A DNA stretch of 64,000 nt, taken from assembly GCA_017937925.1 (NCBI GenBank), contig JAGBCQ010000018.1, positions 106,036 to 170,035 of the forward strand. The letters are read 5' to 3'. Position 1 is the first letter of the stretch. Each line of letters begins with the position of its first letter. Shown here piece by piece: positions 19,947 through 29,791 of the stretch. The position numbers and the translations under genes are program-made. This DNA comes from Paraprevotella sp. (GTDB lineage: Bacteria; Bacteroidota; Bacteroidia; Bacteroidales; Bacteroidaceae). Under the pieces are notes generated by a model. The model worked only from the letters and a program-made list of their open reading frames with translations, did not search any database and had not been told where the DNA came from.

Positions 19947-21434
19947 ATGAAGAAACTGTACGTCATTTGGTTTTTAAGTTTAGTGATGGGGTTAAATGGA
20001 GTGTTAGCGCAGACTGCAGCACAAGTCAATACACGAAAAATTGGTTCGATGCCGATGCGCAGTGGTTCGCCATGTATCCCCGTCATATTAGTGGAGTTTG
20101 CCGATAAAGCGATGAGCGAGAGTGATGCTTTCGCTGCTTTTGACCGCCGATTATATTATCACGCCGACAGAGAACAGGTAGAGAATGGAACGGGAACGGC
20201 TTACCAGTATTTCAATGACCAAAGTAATGGCGTGTTTACACCTCAGTTTATAGTGATAGGGCCTGTAAAACTCAGTCAAAACGCTGCCTATTATGGTGCA
20301 GATGGTGTGACAAGAGATACCAAGATGCACGTCATGATGTCGGAAGCCATTGCTAAAGCGTATGAGGAAGATATTGCCGTGGAATGGTCCGATTTTGATT
20401 ATAATGAAGATGGAACATGCGATGGATTGTATGTAATTTATGCCGGAGAGGGGCAGCATGCACACCCGGAAGAAACGGATTTGATATGGCCATCCACTTA
20501 TTCATTCAGCGAGGCAGGCGAGGAATGTCCGGTAGTAGGAGGATTGCGTTTTGATGGTTATTCTTGTTGTAATGAGTTGTTGAACGGTAAGGTAGATGGA
20601 ATCGGTACGTTTTGTCATGAGTTCTGTCATCAATTGGGTTTGCCCGATTTTTATAGAACGGATGGTGTGAATACCGAAGAATTTGCCATGGGAAATTGGT
20701 CATTGATGGATCGTGGTGGGTACGAGATGGACGGATGTCGTCCGGTAAGTCTGCGTGCTTTGGAAAAGGCTTCTTTAGGTTGGTTGGACCCGATTACATT
20801 AACGGAAGCGACAACCGTTCGGCATATTCGTAGTACAGATGAAGAAGGAATGGCGTTTAAGGTAGTTAATAAACGCGATGCCAACGAATACTATATGCTT
20901 GAGGTAATTGACGATAAGGGTTGGAACAAGAGTTGTCGTGGAAAAGGATTGCTTATCTCACATATCTATTTGTCCGATAACCTTTCATGGGATGCCAATA
21001 CGGTGAACAATTGTATGCCTTTCCGTGTGACGATTATTCCGGCGGACAATGACAAACCGAAGTTGATGACAGGCGTCAATGAGGATGCTTATGAGAGCAG
21101 TCTGTATGGCGATACGTATCCGACGGCAACAGGCAATAACGAGTTGACCAATACGTCAGTGCCGGCAGCCACCGTTCAAGTGGGAGGGTTGTCCGGAAGT
21201 ACGATGAGTAAACCTATCACTGCCATTACTTACGATGAGACGACACAAACCGTTTCGTTCGACTTTATGGGTGGCAGTGAAGCGAACATCATAACGTCAA
21301 TAGACAGTCCGAAGTCATCCTTCGGACCGGTGGAATGGTATCGATTGGATGGTACCCGTGTCAGTGAACCGCAACGCAAGGGTGTACTGATTCGCAAAAT
21401 AACCGACGGAAAAGTTGAGAAAGTGTACCGTTAA
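19947..21434 (+). CDS. secreted M6-family (immune inhibitor A-like) zinc metallopeptidase (495 aa)
   Basis: Predicted secreted zinc endopeptidase. A signal peptide covers about residues 1-22 (ending VLAQ). The catalytic domain includes 'PVILVEFADKAMSESDAF' near the mature N-terminus and the zinc motif HEFCH at residues 224-228 in 'GTFCHEFCHQLGLPDFY', followed by 'GNWSLMDRGGY' as expected for M6 peptidases. The C-terminal 40 residues ('NIITSIDSPKSSFGPVEWYRLDGTRVSEPQRKGVLIRK') look like a short sorting tail of the type seen in Prevotella secreted proteins. It is monocistronic and ends 16 bp from the convergent BACON gene of the second SusCD operon. Extracellular proteolysis feeding that uptake system is an inference from position. 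Confidence 0.88.
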   Translation: MKKLYVIWFLSLVMGLNGVLAQTAAQVNTRKIGSMPMRSGSPCIPVILVEFADKAMSESDAFAAFDRRLYYHADREQVENGTGTAYQYFNDQSNGVFTPQFIVIGPVKLSQNAAYYGADGVTRDTKMHVMMSEAIAKAYEEDIAVEWSDFDYNEDGTCDGLYVIYAGEGQHAHPEETDLIWPSTYSFSEAGEECPVVGGLRFDGYSCCNELLNGKVDGIGTFCHEFCHQLGLPDFYRTDGVNTEEFAMGNWSLMDRGGYEMDGCRPVSLRALEKASLGWLDPITLTEATTVRHIRSTDEEGMAFKVVNKRDANEYYMLEVIDDKGWNKSCRGKGLLISHIYLSDNLSWDANTVNNCMPFRVTIIPADNDKPKLMTGVNEDAYESSLYGDTYPTATGNNELTNTSVPAATVQVGGLSGSTMSKPITAITYDETTQTVSFDFMGGSEANIITSIDSPKSSFGPVEWYRLDGTRVSEPQRKGVLIRKITDGKVEKVYR

Positions 21435-21450
21435 AGATGTTGTTTTTTCT

Positions 21451-22485
21451 TTATCTCTTCAACTTGAAATTGACAAACATTTCAACCGGTCCTGCTATAT
21501 CCCCGTTCATATCGTAAGCCGTTATGGCGAGTCCATTCATATTCTTGCTGTTGTCAAAAGCAGAGTCGGCAACGAAGGTACACGCGCAAGTTCCGTCAGG
21601 GTTAAAAGAGAATTGCTTATCAAAATTCACTTTGCTTGACTCGGGATTCAGTGGGTCATGAGTGTCATGCATGGCGCCGTCGGTGTCGATGCCACATTGA
21701 TAAATACGGTATTCCCCCATGTAGATGCCCAAAGCATCGCCAATATTGAAGGCGAAATGTTGTTCTCCTTTAACTTTAGCTTTCAAGGTTAAATCGTCCG
21801 GCAATCCGTTGACAGTGATAGTTTCCTTATGACGAGCAAGCGTGACAGGAACGGTTTTGGCTTCTCCATACATATTGGTATATTCGGCAGTCCATTCGCC
21901 CATCAAGTCATCGACAGAGTATTGATAGAGCGTAAAAGGAATCTCCTTACCCAATGTGGGACAAGTCAGTGTCGTCGTTGCCATACGAGGCAATCCTGTC
22001 AGATTCTTTTCAACGTTTACGATGACGTGGTCAGATTCTTTCTGAACAGTTATCCATGAGTCCGATGCGGTAACCTCATAATCGAAAGGGGTAGCAATGG
22101 TCAATGCAATATTGTTGATAGAGTCGGACACTGCCTGCAAATGCTCGCTGTCTAAACGGAAGTAACCACCCATCTGACTGACAGGTACAGTTTGAATTCC
22201 ATTGGCAGAACTGATAGTAACGCGTGCGGTGCGTCCTTCAAGCGACGTGTTGTCATCCACTTTGATGATAATTTTATCGCCTTCCACCGTCGCCTGACAC
22301 CATGTTTCAGATACGCTGACGCGGCAATCGTTTTGTGATACGATGATAAACCCTTCTTGCGCCTTGGCGTTGAAATTCAGTTCGGCTTTAACCACTTTCA
22401 ATTCGGACAGATTGGTGTCTTCCTCATTGCATCCGCAAAGAAACATAGTGGCAAAAACGTATAGTATGATGCTATATTTTTTCAT
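21451..22485 (-). CDS. BACON-domain lipoprotein (344 aa)
   Basis: Lipobox Cys19 (LCGC) followed by NEEDT. Two BACON-like domains lie at about residues 28-105 ('VVKAELNFNAKAQEGFIIVSQNDCRVSVSETWCQATVEGDKIIIKVDDN') and 110-190 ('YEVTASDSWITVQKESDHVIVNVEKN'). A C-terminal lipocalin- or beta-type domain begins near 195 ('DDLMGEWTAEYTNMYGEAKTVPVTL'). It is the last gene of the second SusCD operon, 20 bp after the DUF4302 gene. It is probably a surface ligand-binding accessory; the ligand is unknown. Confidence 0.8.
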   Translation of the reverse strand: MKKYSIILYVFATMFLCGCNEEDTNLSELKVVKAELNFNAKAQEGFIIVSQNDCRVSVSETWCQATVEGDKIIIKVDDNTSLEGRTARVTISSANGIQTVPVSQMGGYFRLDSEHLQAVSDSINNIALTIATPFDYEVTASDSWITVQKESDHVIVNVEKNLTGLPRMATTTLTCPTLGKEIPFTLYQYSVDDLMGEWTAEYTNMYGEAKTVPVTLARHKETITVNGLPDDLTLKAKVKGEQHFAFNIGDALGIYMGEYRIYQCGIDTDGAMHDTHDPLNPESSKVNFDKQFSFNPDGTCACTFVADSAFDNSKNMNGLAITAYDMNGDIAGPVEMFVNFKLKR

Positions 22486-22505
22486 ATCTGTGTGTATTTC
22501 TTCCG

Positions 22506-23873
22506 TTATTCTTGTATCTTTTGTTTGAAAGTGATTTCGTTATATGTTCCCAAGACACCCAACTTCTCACTGGACATTTCTCTGCCACCAAAACCGTAAA
22601 GTACAAATCCGTTTAGTTCAGAGCCTGCAGTGCGACCATTGTCAGTAAACTTCAGTTCGCGTGGTGTCATATTGGTGGTATGGCTCACGATACCGGCTTT
22701 CTCAGTCATGTACATGGTACCGGCCTCGTCGTTCCATGGGCATAAGTAGATATATGCGTCAATATTCTCGCCGGTGGTCAATGTCAGCATGACAACATTT
22801 AGGTATTGTGTACGGAACTCAAGCATACCCGTTGTGTGGTTGTAAATAGCTTTGATGTCGAACTTAATATTGCCGGCGGAAATCTTTGTTTTCAATGTAT
22901 CAGTGTCTTCTATTCGAGTGAAGCGTACGGTCTCAACGGTATCTTTCATGCCAAACTCAAAAGTGTATGACAGTTCCCAATCGTTTTCAGTGTAGAACTC
23001 AATAGGGACATAGTCGTCCGGTCGGACGTATCTCAACATTGTATGTTCATTGGTCGTGCTATAAAAAGTTTTGTCGGCATTGTTCCATTTGAACTCGTAG
23101 AGTGTTTGTCCGTTGATGTTCGTCGGTTCGTAAAGTCGGATGCCCTTATCGGTATAAGCGAACGATACTTTGCGTTTGTTCAATTGACCGCCCTCTCCTT
23201 GTTCGCTGAATGTGATGACATTTTCTTGTGCAAAAGCAGAAGGAGCAAACTTTGCATCGCCATGGAATCCGACTAAAGTCCCATATTCGGCACTCTCGTT
23301 GTAGATGCGTTGACAGTCGTTGATGTAGGTCGTCCAATCCATATCGGAAGGAAGGCGTTTCATGGTCATGGCTGTTCCATGTTTCTTCCCTTTGAGATGT
23401 ACTTCGTCGGCTGTAGCGGAAGTAATGATAAATTCAAAATCACCTTGGAAACCATCGGCATCGAAACCGCCACGAGGTTCACTGTAATAGTGAATGAGAG
23501 AATTGTATGTACTGAAAGAGAGGACAGCTCCTTGTTCGGACGTGATACGATAGATGGAAGTCACGCTCTCTCCCGGTAATGTCGGTTCCGGGTCGTCGTA
23601 GCCTTGTACCTGACTGTCGGACATGACGGTAACCTCTTCACCGGAGAACTTTAATAGCCAAACCACGCCACCGATATCATGCGTTTCGCCACCGGGATAG
23701 TATTCCATAAGCCATCCATTGGGGGCGTCGGTCAGAATTTTTTGGTATTCGGAGGATATTAAGTCAACACGTTCAGATGGAGACTGGTCAAAAATATCGT
23801 CCTCACTGAAGTAGCAAGACTGTAGTGCGAACGCCGACAAGTATGTCAGGCAAAGAAAAATATATTTATTCAT
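22506..23873 (-). CDS. DUF4302-family lipoprotein (455 aa)
   Basis: The ATG at 23873 gives MNKYIFLCLTYLSAFALQSC, a lipoprotein signal with Cys20 followed by YFSEDD. An in-frame ATG 15 bp upstream only adds a non-signal stretch. The N-terminal pattern 'SERVDLISSEYQKILTDAPNGWLMEYYPGGETHDIGGVVWLLKFSGEEVTVMSD' is characteristic of DUF4302 proteins, which in Bacteroidetes often accompany SusC/SusD genes and an HExxH lipoprotein, as here. Function unknown; a surface accessory of the uptake system is inferred from context. It lies 29 bp after the zinc lipoprotein gene. Confidence 0.78.
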   Translation of the reverse strand: MNKYIFLCLTYLSAFALQSCYFSEDDIFDQSPSERVDLISSEYQKILTDAPNGWLMEYYPGGETHDIGGVVWLLKFSGEEVTVMSDSQVQGYDDPEPTLPGESVTSIYRITSEQGAVLSFSTYNSLIHYYSEPRGGFDADGFQGDFEFIITSATADEVHLKGKKHGTAMTMKRLPSDMDWTTYINDCQRIYNESAEYGTLVGFHGDAKFAPSAFAQENVITFSEQGEGGQLNKRKVSFAYTDKGIRLYEPTNINGQTLYEFKWNNADKTFYSTTNEHTMLRYVRPDDYVPIEFYTENDWELSYTFEFGMKDTVETVRFTRIEDTDTLKTKISAGNIKFDIKAIYNHTTGMLEFRTQYLNVVMLTLTTGENIDAYIYLCPWNDEAGTMYMTEKAGIVSHTTNMTPRELKFTDNGRTAGSELNGFVLYGFGGREMSSEKLGVLGTYNEITFKQKIQE

Positions 23874-23902
23874 ATTGTTGATATTCATAGTCTATATGCT
23901 CT

Positions 23903-24781
23903 TTATAATGCGGTTAAATCCAAGTCCTTTACCTCGTTGCTTCTGCGAAGTACGACACTGCGCAAGCGGTCGATGTCGATGCCCCATGAATTGCGAAGAT
24001 AGTTGTTGACGATGTCGAACTTTTGGGTGATTTTTTCTGCGCCTTCCTTGCCGGCACCTTCCAACATTTTATCCCACCATGCTTGGTCGTTAGTCACACG
24101 GCAAGCAATGATTTCCACGAAATCTTCATCCGGTTGATCCATAGCATAAGCAGTAACGAAACCTAATTTGTTGGCTGCGGTGTCAGTCTTTTCAGTCCAT
24201 TCCGAACCGATATAGTCCGCTTCAGTAATTTTTTCAAAGTCGGGGTCATAATTCTTTGCCTGATGCAGGATGTGAGCGAACTCATGGTGCATGGTGTGGA
24301 AGTAATACTTATTCAGCAACTCAACGTCGTCCACATAGTTGTTGATATTGTTGACATTGTAAAGGATGACTTTCAGACCACCTTCGGCTGTTCCCAATAC
24401 AGTACTTTGTGTGTCGGCATTGTAGGCTGCGGAACCGATGACCAAAATCTGTTTAGGTACATAGGTACGCATAAAGTTGATACCGGCAATCTCATCGTAT
24501 GCTTCAAGCCAAACGTATTTAACAACCTTTGCTAATGTAATAGATTCGCTATATCCCGCCGGCACAAGGTCGTAGCTCATATTCGTCTCAATATCTTCCC
24601 ATTTATACTTGAAGTCGATATTATAGGGAGAGACATAATTATCCAATAACCATTCGTCGAATGCGTTACGCTCCGGTGCGTTGGTATCAAAAATGCTGGT
24701 GTCTTCGATTTCGTCTTCATTGCATGCAACTACAATCAATCCGAGAGCGGCGAACAATATGTATTTGATGTATTTCTTCAT
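23903..24781 (-). CDS. substrate import-associated zinc metallohydrolase lipoprotein (292 aa)
   Basis: The start at 24781 gives MKKYIKYILFAALGLIVVAC with lipobox Cys20 followed by NEDEIED. The longer open frame back to 24964 lies inside the SusD gene in another reading frame. HEFAH at residues 166-170 in 'YYFHTMHHEFAHILHQ' is a gluzincin-like zinc motif, followed by 'ADYIGSEWTEKTDTAANKLGFVTAYAMDQPDEDFVEIIA', where the second Glu/Asp region may supply the third ligand. This matches the family known to co-occur with SusC/SusD (TIGR04549 as I recall it). The surface lipoprotein would cut a bound ligand before import. Substrate unknown. Confidence 0.85.
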   Translation of the reverse strand: MKKYIKYILFAALGLIVVACNEDEIEDTSIFDTNAPERNAFDEWLLDNYVSPYNIDFKYKWEDIETNMSYDLVPAGYSESITLAKVVKYVWLEAYDEIAGINFMRTYVPKQILVIGSAAYNADTQSTVLGTAEGGLKVILYNVNNINNYVDDVELLNKYYFHTMHHEFAHILHQAKNYDPDFEKITEADYIGSEWTEKTDTAANKLGFVTAYAMDQPDEDFVEIIACRVTNDQAWWDKMLEGAGKEGAEKITQKFDIVNNYLRNSWGIDIDRLRSVVLRRSNEVKDLDLTAL

Positions 24782-24804
24782 TTTCCGTGTGTTATTGGTT
24801 ATAC

Positions 24805-26358
24805 TTATCTTGGATTCGGGGTCATACCTGTTTCTATGGATGTCTTCGGTATTTGAATGGCACGGCGCGGGTCGTTTGGTTCCATTGTGTCTGTCACCGT
24901 AATCACCTTGTTTTGTACGACTCTGCGATGTACAGTGATGCCGTAACGTTTGATATCCCCCCATCTTAAGCCTTCATGCAACGTAACGATGCGACGGGCA
25001 TGAAGAATAAAATGTATCATGTTTTCTTGTGTCCCGGTTTCAACGGTGAAATCAGGATTGAGTTGCTTCTTAGGGGTAGGAGAGGTAGGGGTGTAGTATG
25101 CCATTTCTCCATAGAACTTATTGACTAAGTCCGTACTCAGTTGTACATCAGATTTAGTGAATGCCTTAACCCACACTTGCATATCGGCCAATGCTTTGTC
25201 ATATTGCTTCAACATGGCATACGCTTCGGCACGTACCATTAAAGTTTCATCTGTATTGAATACGGACTCCACGATGTTGTAATAACCTATTCCTTGAGTA
25301 GGGTCCGTGTATTCCATATAGAAGAATGGGAATTTGCGGTAGATGACTTTAGGAACGGATGTATAGTTGGCTGCAGTGAATTTCATCAATTCATTGCTAT
25401 CACCCCAAACGCCTTCCGACATACAAGTCTCATTTTTTGCGATGGTCACGTTATGAGTATATCGGCAAGTGACGGTCAGTGGACCATTATATAATCCCCA
25501 AAATGAGCGGGCTGTTTTGAGTAGTAAGTTGGCCTTGTCCGATGCGTCAACGTAAGTATTGGGCTGTACATCGTCGTTGAGTGATAATTTGCCAAGAGTT
25601 TCCCAATCGCGAACGGTATAAGTAGCGTCGTCGCCTAATACCATGTTGGCATATTTAATAGCCTTATCATATTGACGGTAATAGAGATAGAAACGAGCCG
25701 CAAAAGCATAGGCGGCTTTCTTGTTGAAATGATATTTGGGTACACTGTAAATATTGTCATCTATCAGTGGTAATCCTTCTTCTATGTCTTGTGCGATGCG
25801 AGCATAGACCTCGCCTATCGTACCTCGTTCGTAATGCGGACTTACAGTTGTCTCTAATCGGGTGGCGTAAGGAATACCGAGAGCAGTATTGGCATTCTTT
25901 TCGCTCCATGCATGACAGAAGATGTAGCTCAATACGAAATGACTATATGCACGACACATTAAAGCTTCTCCGCGTTGGGCATTGAGTGTTGGTGGGTTTC
26001 CCATTTTTTCAATGGCTTCCAAAGCCGCATTTGCAGTAGATACGGCTGAGTAGCAATAGCTCCAAAGTGTACCGGCGCAGTCGTTCCCACTTTCGTAAGA
26101 ATCTTGCCAAGCGTAAACCTCACTCGTCAAGCGGTCGAAAATACTATATTTGTCACCGTTGTCATCGGTATTGTCAGAATAATATTCCGCTAAGAAGTTC
26201 CAACTGGTTGTCGGGTAGGCAGTAGTTAGAATCTTCGTAATCTTCTCCTCTGTGTCAAGTTCGGTTCTGTTGTCCGGTAACTCGTCCAAAAAGTCGTTAC
26301 ATGACGTGAACGTTAAAGTGAGGAAAGCAAGTAGTGCTAATATATGTTTGTTGCTCAT
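24805..26358 (-). CDS. RagB/SusD family nutrient-uptake outer membrane lipoprotein (517 aa)
   Basis: SusD-type lid of the second uptake pair. Lipobox Cys20 (FTSC) followed by NDFLDELPDNRTELDTEEKI, a standard SusD opening. Further family blocks: 'ANAALEAIEKMGNPPTLNAQRGEALMCRAYSHFVLSYIF', 'KAAYAFAARFYLYYRQYDKAIKYANMVLG', 'NTDETLMVRAEAYAMLKQYDKALADM' and 'HARRIVTLHEGLRWGDIKRYGI'. It starts 24 bp after the SusC gene ends and is followed by the zinc metallohydrolase lipoprotein. Substrate not readable. Confidence 0.94.
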   Translation of the reverse strand: MSNKHILALLAFLTLTFTSCNDFLDELPDNRTELDTEEKITKILTTAYPTTSWNFLAEYYSDNTDDNGDKYSIFDRLTSEVYAWQDSYESGNDCAGTLWSYCYSAVSTANAALEAIEKMGNPPTLNAQRGEALMCRAYSHFVLSYIFCHAWSEKNANTALGIPYATRLETTVSPHYERGTIGEVYARIAQDIEEGLPLIDDNIYSVPKYHFNKKAAYAFAARFYLYYRQYDKAIKYANMVLGDDATYTVRDWETLGKLSLNDDVQPNTYVDASDKANLLLKTARSFWGLYNGPLTVTCRYTHNVTIAKNETCMSEGVWGDSNELMKFTAANYTSVPKVIYRKFPFFYMEYTDPTQGIGYYNIVESVFNTDETLMVRAEAYAMLKQYDKALADMQVWVKAFTKSDVQLSTDLVNKFYGEMAYYTPTSPTPKKQLNPDFTVETGTQENMIHFILHARRIVTLHEGLRWGDIKRYGITVHRRVVQNKVITVTDTMEPNDPRRAIQIPKTSIETGMTPNPR

Positions 26359-26382
26359 ACTTTATCTTTTTATGAGTTTTTA

Positions 26383-29300
26383 TTATAAACCTAATCGCAA
26401 TGTTAAAGTAAACTGGCGTGGAACAGGTGATGCTACACCACCGGAGTTAATAAATTCCGGATCCTGTCCGTTCAACTTCTTGTCAGCATACAATAAACAA
26501 AGGTTTGTAGCTTGAAGTTTTAATGACAGGCTGTTAATTTTCAACGGGTCGATCAACTTCTTCGGGAAATCATATCCCAATGAAATCTCTTTCAAGCGGA
26601 TGAAACCACCTTTTGCTACGCGTTCTGTTGAGTAGTTGTAAGCGTTATATGCTGTTGTAAGCAAACTGTTCTCATAATATTGGCGATAGCTCAGAATGGT
26701 AGGGATATTGGTTTTGTTCTCGTCGCCCGGTATCATCCAACGGTTCTTAAACTCACGAGTCATGGCTGTCAAGTCGGAGTATTGTGCGCTGAACACAGGG
26801 TCAAGGCGAACAACATTACCGCCCGAGTAAGTCAGATAAACATTCAAATGGAAATTCTTGTATGTAAAGGTGTTTCCTAAACTACCGGTAAATGTCGGGT
26901 CAATAGAGCCTTCATATTTTAACCAACTAAAATCATCACCACCTTGAAAACTCAAATCGGTTTGTGTTATTTCGCCTTTCTCATTATAAAACATGGGGAT
27001 GCCTTCTTTGTCTAATCCTGCAAATTTGATAGAGAACAAACCACGAGCGGGATAACCTTCCATAGTAAAACCGGTGCCACTGATGTAGTCCATTGTAGAA
27101 GCTACCGCATCCAATTCTGTCACTTCATTCTTGTAGGTTGAGAAGATGAAGTCCGTTGTCCATGAGAAGTTTTTTCGCTGAATGTTGCGAGAAGAAATGC
27201 TCAACTCGAAGCCATGAGATTTCATCGAAGCGATATTGGCATATTTCTTTGTTTCGCCACCTACTCCTTGTGTGTTCGTTACACCGATAAGATCATGGTT
27301 GTTACGAGTGTAATAATCCATGGTGACGTTGATGCGGTTCTTAAGCAAACCGATGTCTAAACCGAAGTTCAATTCATTCTTTTTTTCATAAGTCAATTCA
27401 CTGTTCTCTAAGGAATACAATTGCATACCGCTTTCCTGAACAGACGTGAACGGACGGAATGGTGTAGTACTGGAAATAATAGCGGTGGAATTTGAGATAT
27501 TCGGACCACGGTCGCCGGTTAAAGAGTAAGAAACTTTGAATGCTAATAGTGATACATAATCACGGAGCGGTTCAAAGAATTTTTCTTGGTCAATGTTCCA
27601 ACGTCCGGAAATGTTCCATGTGGGCAACCAACGAGCTTGACGACTCTTTCCCATGCGGTTGGTGCCTTCATAACGAATAGTACCGTTGACAGAATACCTC
27701 TCTTTATATGCATAGTTGGCATTCATAAAGAAAGCCGCGCTACGCACGTGGTTGTTACCAAGAGAGAAATAATTCAGTCCTTGTTCCACCATCTGTTTTA
27801 AGAATAGGTAAGTATAGAATGGTGTCTCGCCCATGTCGTATTGCATACCCCAACCATTGAAATAGGATTGGTTGTAGTCAATGGCATTGACTTCCATTCC
27901 GGCATATACGTTAGTCAAATGGATGTCTTTCCATAATCTGTTCCACGAACCGCTTGCACGGAAGTCAAATCCTTTGGTCTTATAGTCTTTACGGTTATAG
28001 AAACCGCCTTCCGGCAATACGCTGATAGGAAGTGCATAAGGATTGTCCGGGTCTGTGTAAAGTTTGTCGTTATGCTCGCGGATAATGGCGTTACCCATCG
28101 CACGGTAGGCGTTGGCTTGGTTAGAATGTTCAGTAATAAAGTGCTCGTTGGAGATACTGCTGTACTTCATTGCCCCCAGTACGCTGAATTCAAGTTCATT
28201 GATAGGTTTGTACTTGAGTTCTCCCTGAAACTTAAGGTCAACGACATTTAGTTCTATGTAATTATTGTTCAGTTCATTGAATATATTAAAATCCGCATAA
28301 TTACGAGTATATGTCTCTCTGGGGTCGAGAGTACGTGAGGTGTTCAAAGAGAATGAGTAGGGGTTGATATCAAAATCTCGACTGATTTCTCCATCCACGA
28401 CATTGACACTTTGACTGCTTGTTCCCGGTGCACGTTGTTTTCTGTACGATGCATTGGAGAGCAAGTTCAAAGATAGTTTCTTATTGATGTTAAAAGTGGT
28501 GTTCAAATTGGCTGTATAACGATTGGTCTTACTTTGTTTGTACCAACCCGGATCGCTCATAACACTGAGTGAAGCGTAGTATGAGGCTTTGTCAGTTCCG
28601 GAAGAGATACTTACAGAATGATTATGCATCAGGTTGTTGGTAAAGAGTTCGTCAAACCAATCTGTATTGCGTTTTTCAGCTAGTTGTAAGTAGGCATTTC
28701 TTGCTTCAGGAGTATTAGCCAATGCGAATTGACCGGTATTGGGATCGTAGGTGTTGATTAAGTGCCACATTTTACCATAAACTCCGCTGTTGGCGGCATT
28801 GTACATACCATTGTTTCCCTCGCCGGAGAAGTTTAACCAACCTTTATCTGCCATTTCTTGATAAACGGCCATTTGGTCTTGTGAGTTCATGATGTTGTAG
28901 TTCCTATACTTAGGTTTCATACGCATAGTGAACTCACCGGTGTAATTGATACGACTTTGGCCGGCCTTACCTTTTTTAGTTGTCACAACAATCACTCCGG
29001 CCATGGCGCGCGCACCATAAATAGAGGTTGCTGAACCATCTTTCAATATTTGAAAACTTTCGATGTCATCGGCATTAAGTCCGGCTACGGAGGAGCTGAT
29101 AAGGGTTTCAACGTCTCCGGTTGCAAGGGCATCGGCAGAAACATCGACGGCATCTTCCATGATGACACCATCAACCACCCAAAGAGGTTTGCTACTTCCA
29201 TAGATAGAGGTAGCACCGCGAACCCTAATGCGGGGAGCTGTGCCGAATGTGCCGCTGACGTTGCTCACGGATACACCGGCTGCGCGTCCTTCAAGAGAAC

Positions 29301-29718
29301 GACTAATATCAGCCATTCCATCGATTTTCATTTTGTCTGCATCGAGTTGCACTGTAGCACCGGAAAAGAGACGCTTGTCCATTTTTTGCATACCGGTAAC
29401 AACAACTTCGTCCAAAGTCTTATTGTCAGGCTGTAATGTAATCTTTAAGTTTGGTTTGATGTTAACGGTTTGCTTGACGAAACCAATATATGAGATTTCC
29501 AATTGTTTGGCATCTTCAGGAACGTTGGTAATTTTAAAATTTCCGTCAAAATCGGTGGTTTGTCCTATCGTAGTGCCTTTAACTTTGACATTGGCGCCTA
29601 TCATTGGAAGATTGTCTTCACCCGAAATGACAGTACCACTAACAGTCTTTGTTTGTGCATATCCTAAATGGGCTGTCAGTAGGAGCAGTACGCAGAACAA
29701 TGATAATTTCAGTTTCAT
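26383..29718 (-). CDS. SusC/RagA family TonB-linked outer membrane transporter (1111 aa)
   Basis: The start at 29718 (MKLKLSLFCVLLLLTAHLGYAQ) gives a signal peptide; the frame is open 48 bp further upstream with no signal-like sequence. Domains: CarboxypepD_reg-like (about 22-100: 'GTVISGEDNLPMIGANVKVKGTTIGQTTDFDGNFKI'), TonB-box region 'LDEVVVTGMQ', plug (about 110-255, including 'VLKD/ILKDGSATSIYGARAMAGVIVVTTKKG'), barrel and C-terminal 'PRQFTLTLRLGL'. There is no CAAAnnTA on the plus strand in the 73-bp gap upstream, so no consensus promoter of its own was seen. It may be read from the 1265-aa protein gene ahead of it. Confidence 0.95.
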   Translation of the reverse strand: MKLKLSLFCVLLLLTAHLGYAQTKTVSGTVISGEDNLPMIGANVKVKGTTIGQTTDFDGNFKITNVPEDAKQLEISYIGFVKQTVNIKPNLKITLQPDNKTLDEVVVTGMQKMDKRLFSGATVQLDADKMKIDGMADISRSLEGRAAGVSVSNVSGTFGTAPRIRVRGATSIYGSSKPLWVVDGVIMEDAVDVSADALATGDVETLISSSVAGLNADDIESFQILKDGSATSIYGARAMAGVIVVTTKKGKAGQSRINYTGEFTMRMKPKYRNYNIMNSQDQMAVYQEMADKGWLNFSGEGNNGMYNAANSGVYGKMWHLINTYDPNTGQFALANTPEARNAYLQLAEKRNTDWFDELFTNNLMHNHSVSISSGTDKASYYASLSVMSDPGWYKQSKTNRYTANLNTTFNINKKLSLNLLSNASYRKQRAPGTSSQSVNVVDGEISRDFDINPYSFSLNTSRTLDPRETYTRNYADFNIFNELNNNYIELNVVDLKFQGELKYKPINELEFSVLGAMKYSSISNEHFITEHSNQANAYRAMGNAIIREHNDKLYTDPDNPYALPISVLPEGGFYNRKDYKTKGFDFRASGSWNRLWKDIHLTNVYAGMEVNAIDYNQSYFNGWGMQYDMGETPFYTYLFLKQMVEQGLNYFSLGNNHVRSAAFFMNANYAYKERYSVNGTIRYEGTNRMGKSRQARWLPTWNISGRWNIDQEKFFEPLRDYVSLLAFKVSYSLTGDRGPNISNSTAIISSTTPFRPFTSVQESGMQLYSLENSELTYEKKNELNFGLDIGLLKNRINVTMDYYTRNNHDLIGVTNTQGVGGETKKYANIASMKSHGFELSISSRNIQRKNFSWTTDFIFSTYKNEVTELDAVASTMDYISGTGFTMEGYPARGLFSIKFAGLDKEGIPMFYNEKGEITQTDLSFQGGDDFSWLKYEGSIDPTFTGSLGNTFTYKNFHLNVYLTYSGGNVVRLDPVFSAQYSDLTAMTREFKNRWMIPGDENKTNIPTILSYRQYYENSLLTTAYNAYNYSTERVAKGGFIRLKEISLGYDFPKKLIDPLKINSLSLKLQATNLCLLYADKKLNGQDPEFINSGGVASPVPRQFTLTLRLGL

Positions 29719-29741
29719 GCCGATATACGCATTTAATGTTT

Positions 29742-29771
29742 GAAAGATGCCACTGGCATGCGACATCTTTC
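29742..29771 (-). promoter_or_regulatory. hairpin between the 1265-aa protein gene and SusC
   Basis: Inverted repeat GAAAGATG (29742-29749) / CATCTTTC (29764-29771), with further TGCC/GGCA pairing possible inside. No U run follows on the minus strand, so it is not a canonical terminator. It lies in the only gap between these two genes and could attenuate or process a shared transcript. Confidence 0.5.
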
Positions 29772-29791
29772 GGACTATATTAAAATCTTAT

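Noticed and set aside
24782-24964. Extra 61 residues at the start of the zinc metallohydrolase
   Set aside because: This stretch lies inside the SusD gene in another frame and has no signal-like sequence; the ATG at 24781 gives a clean lipobox.
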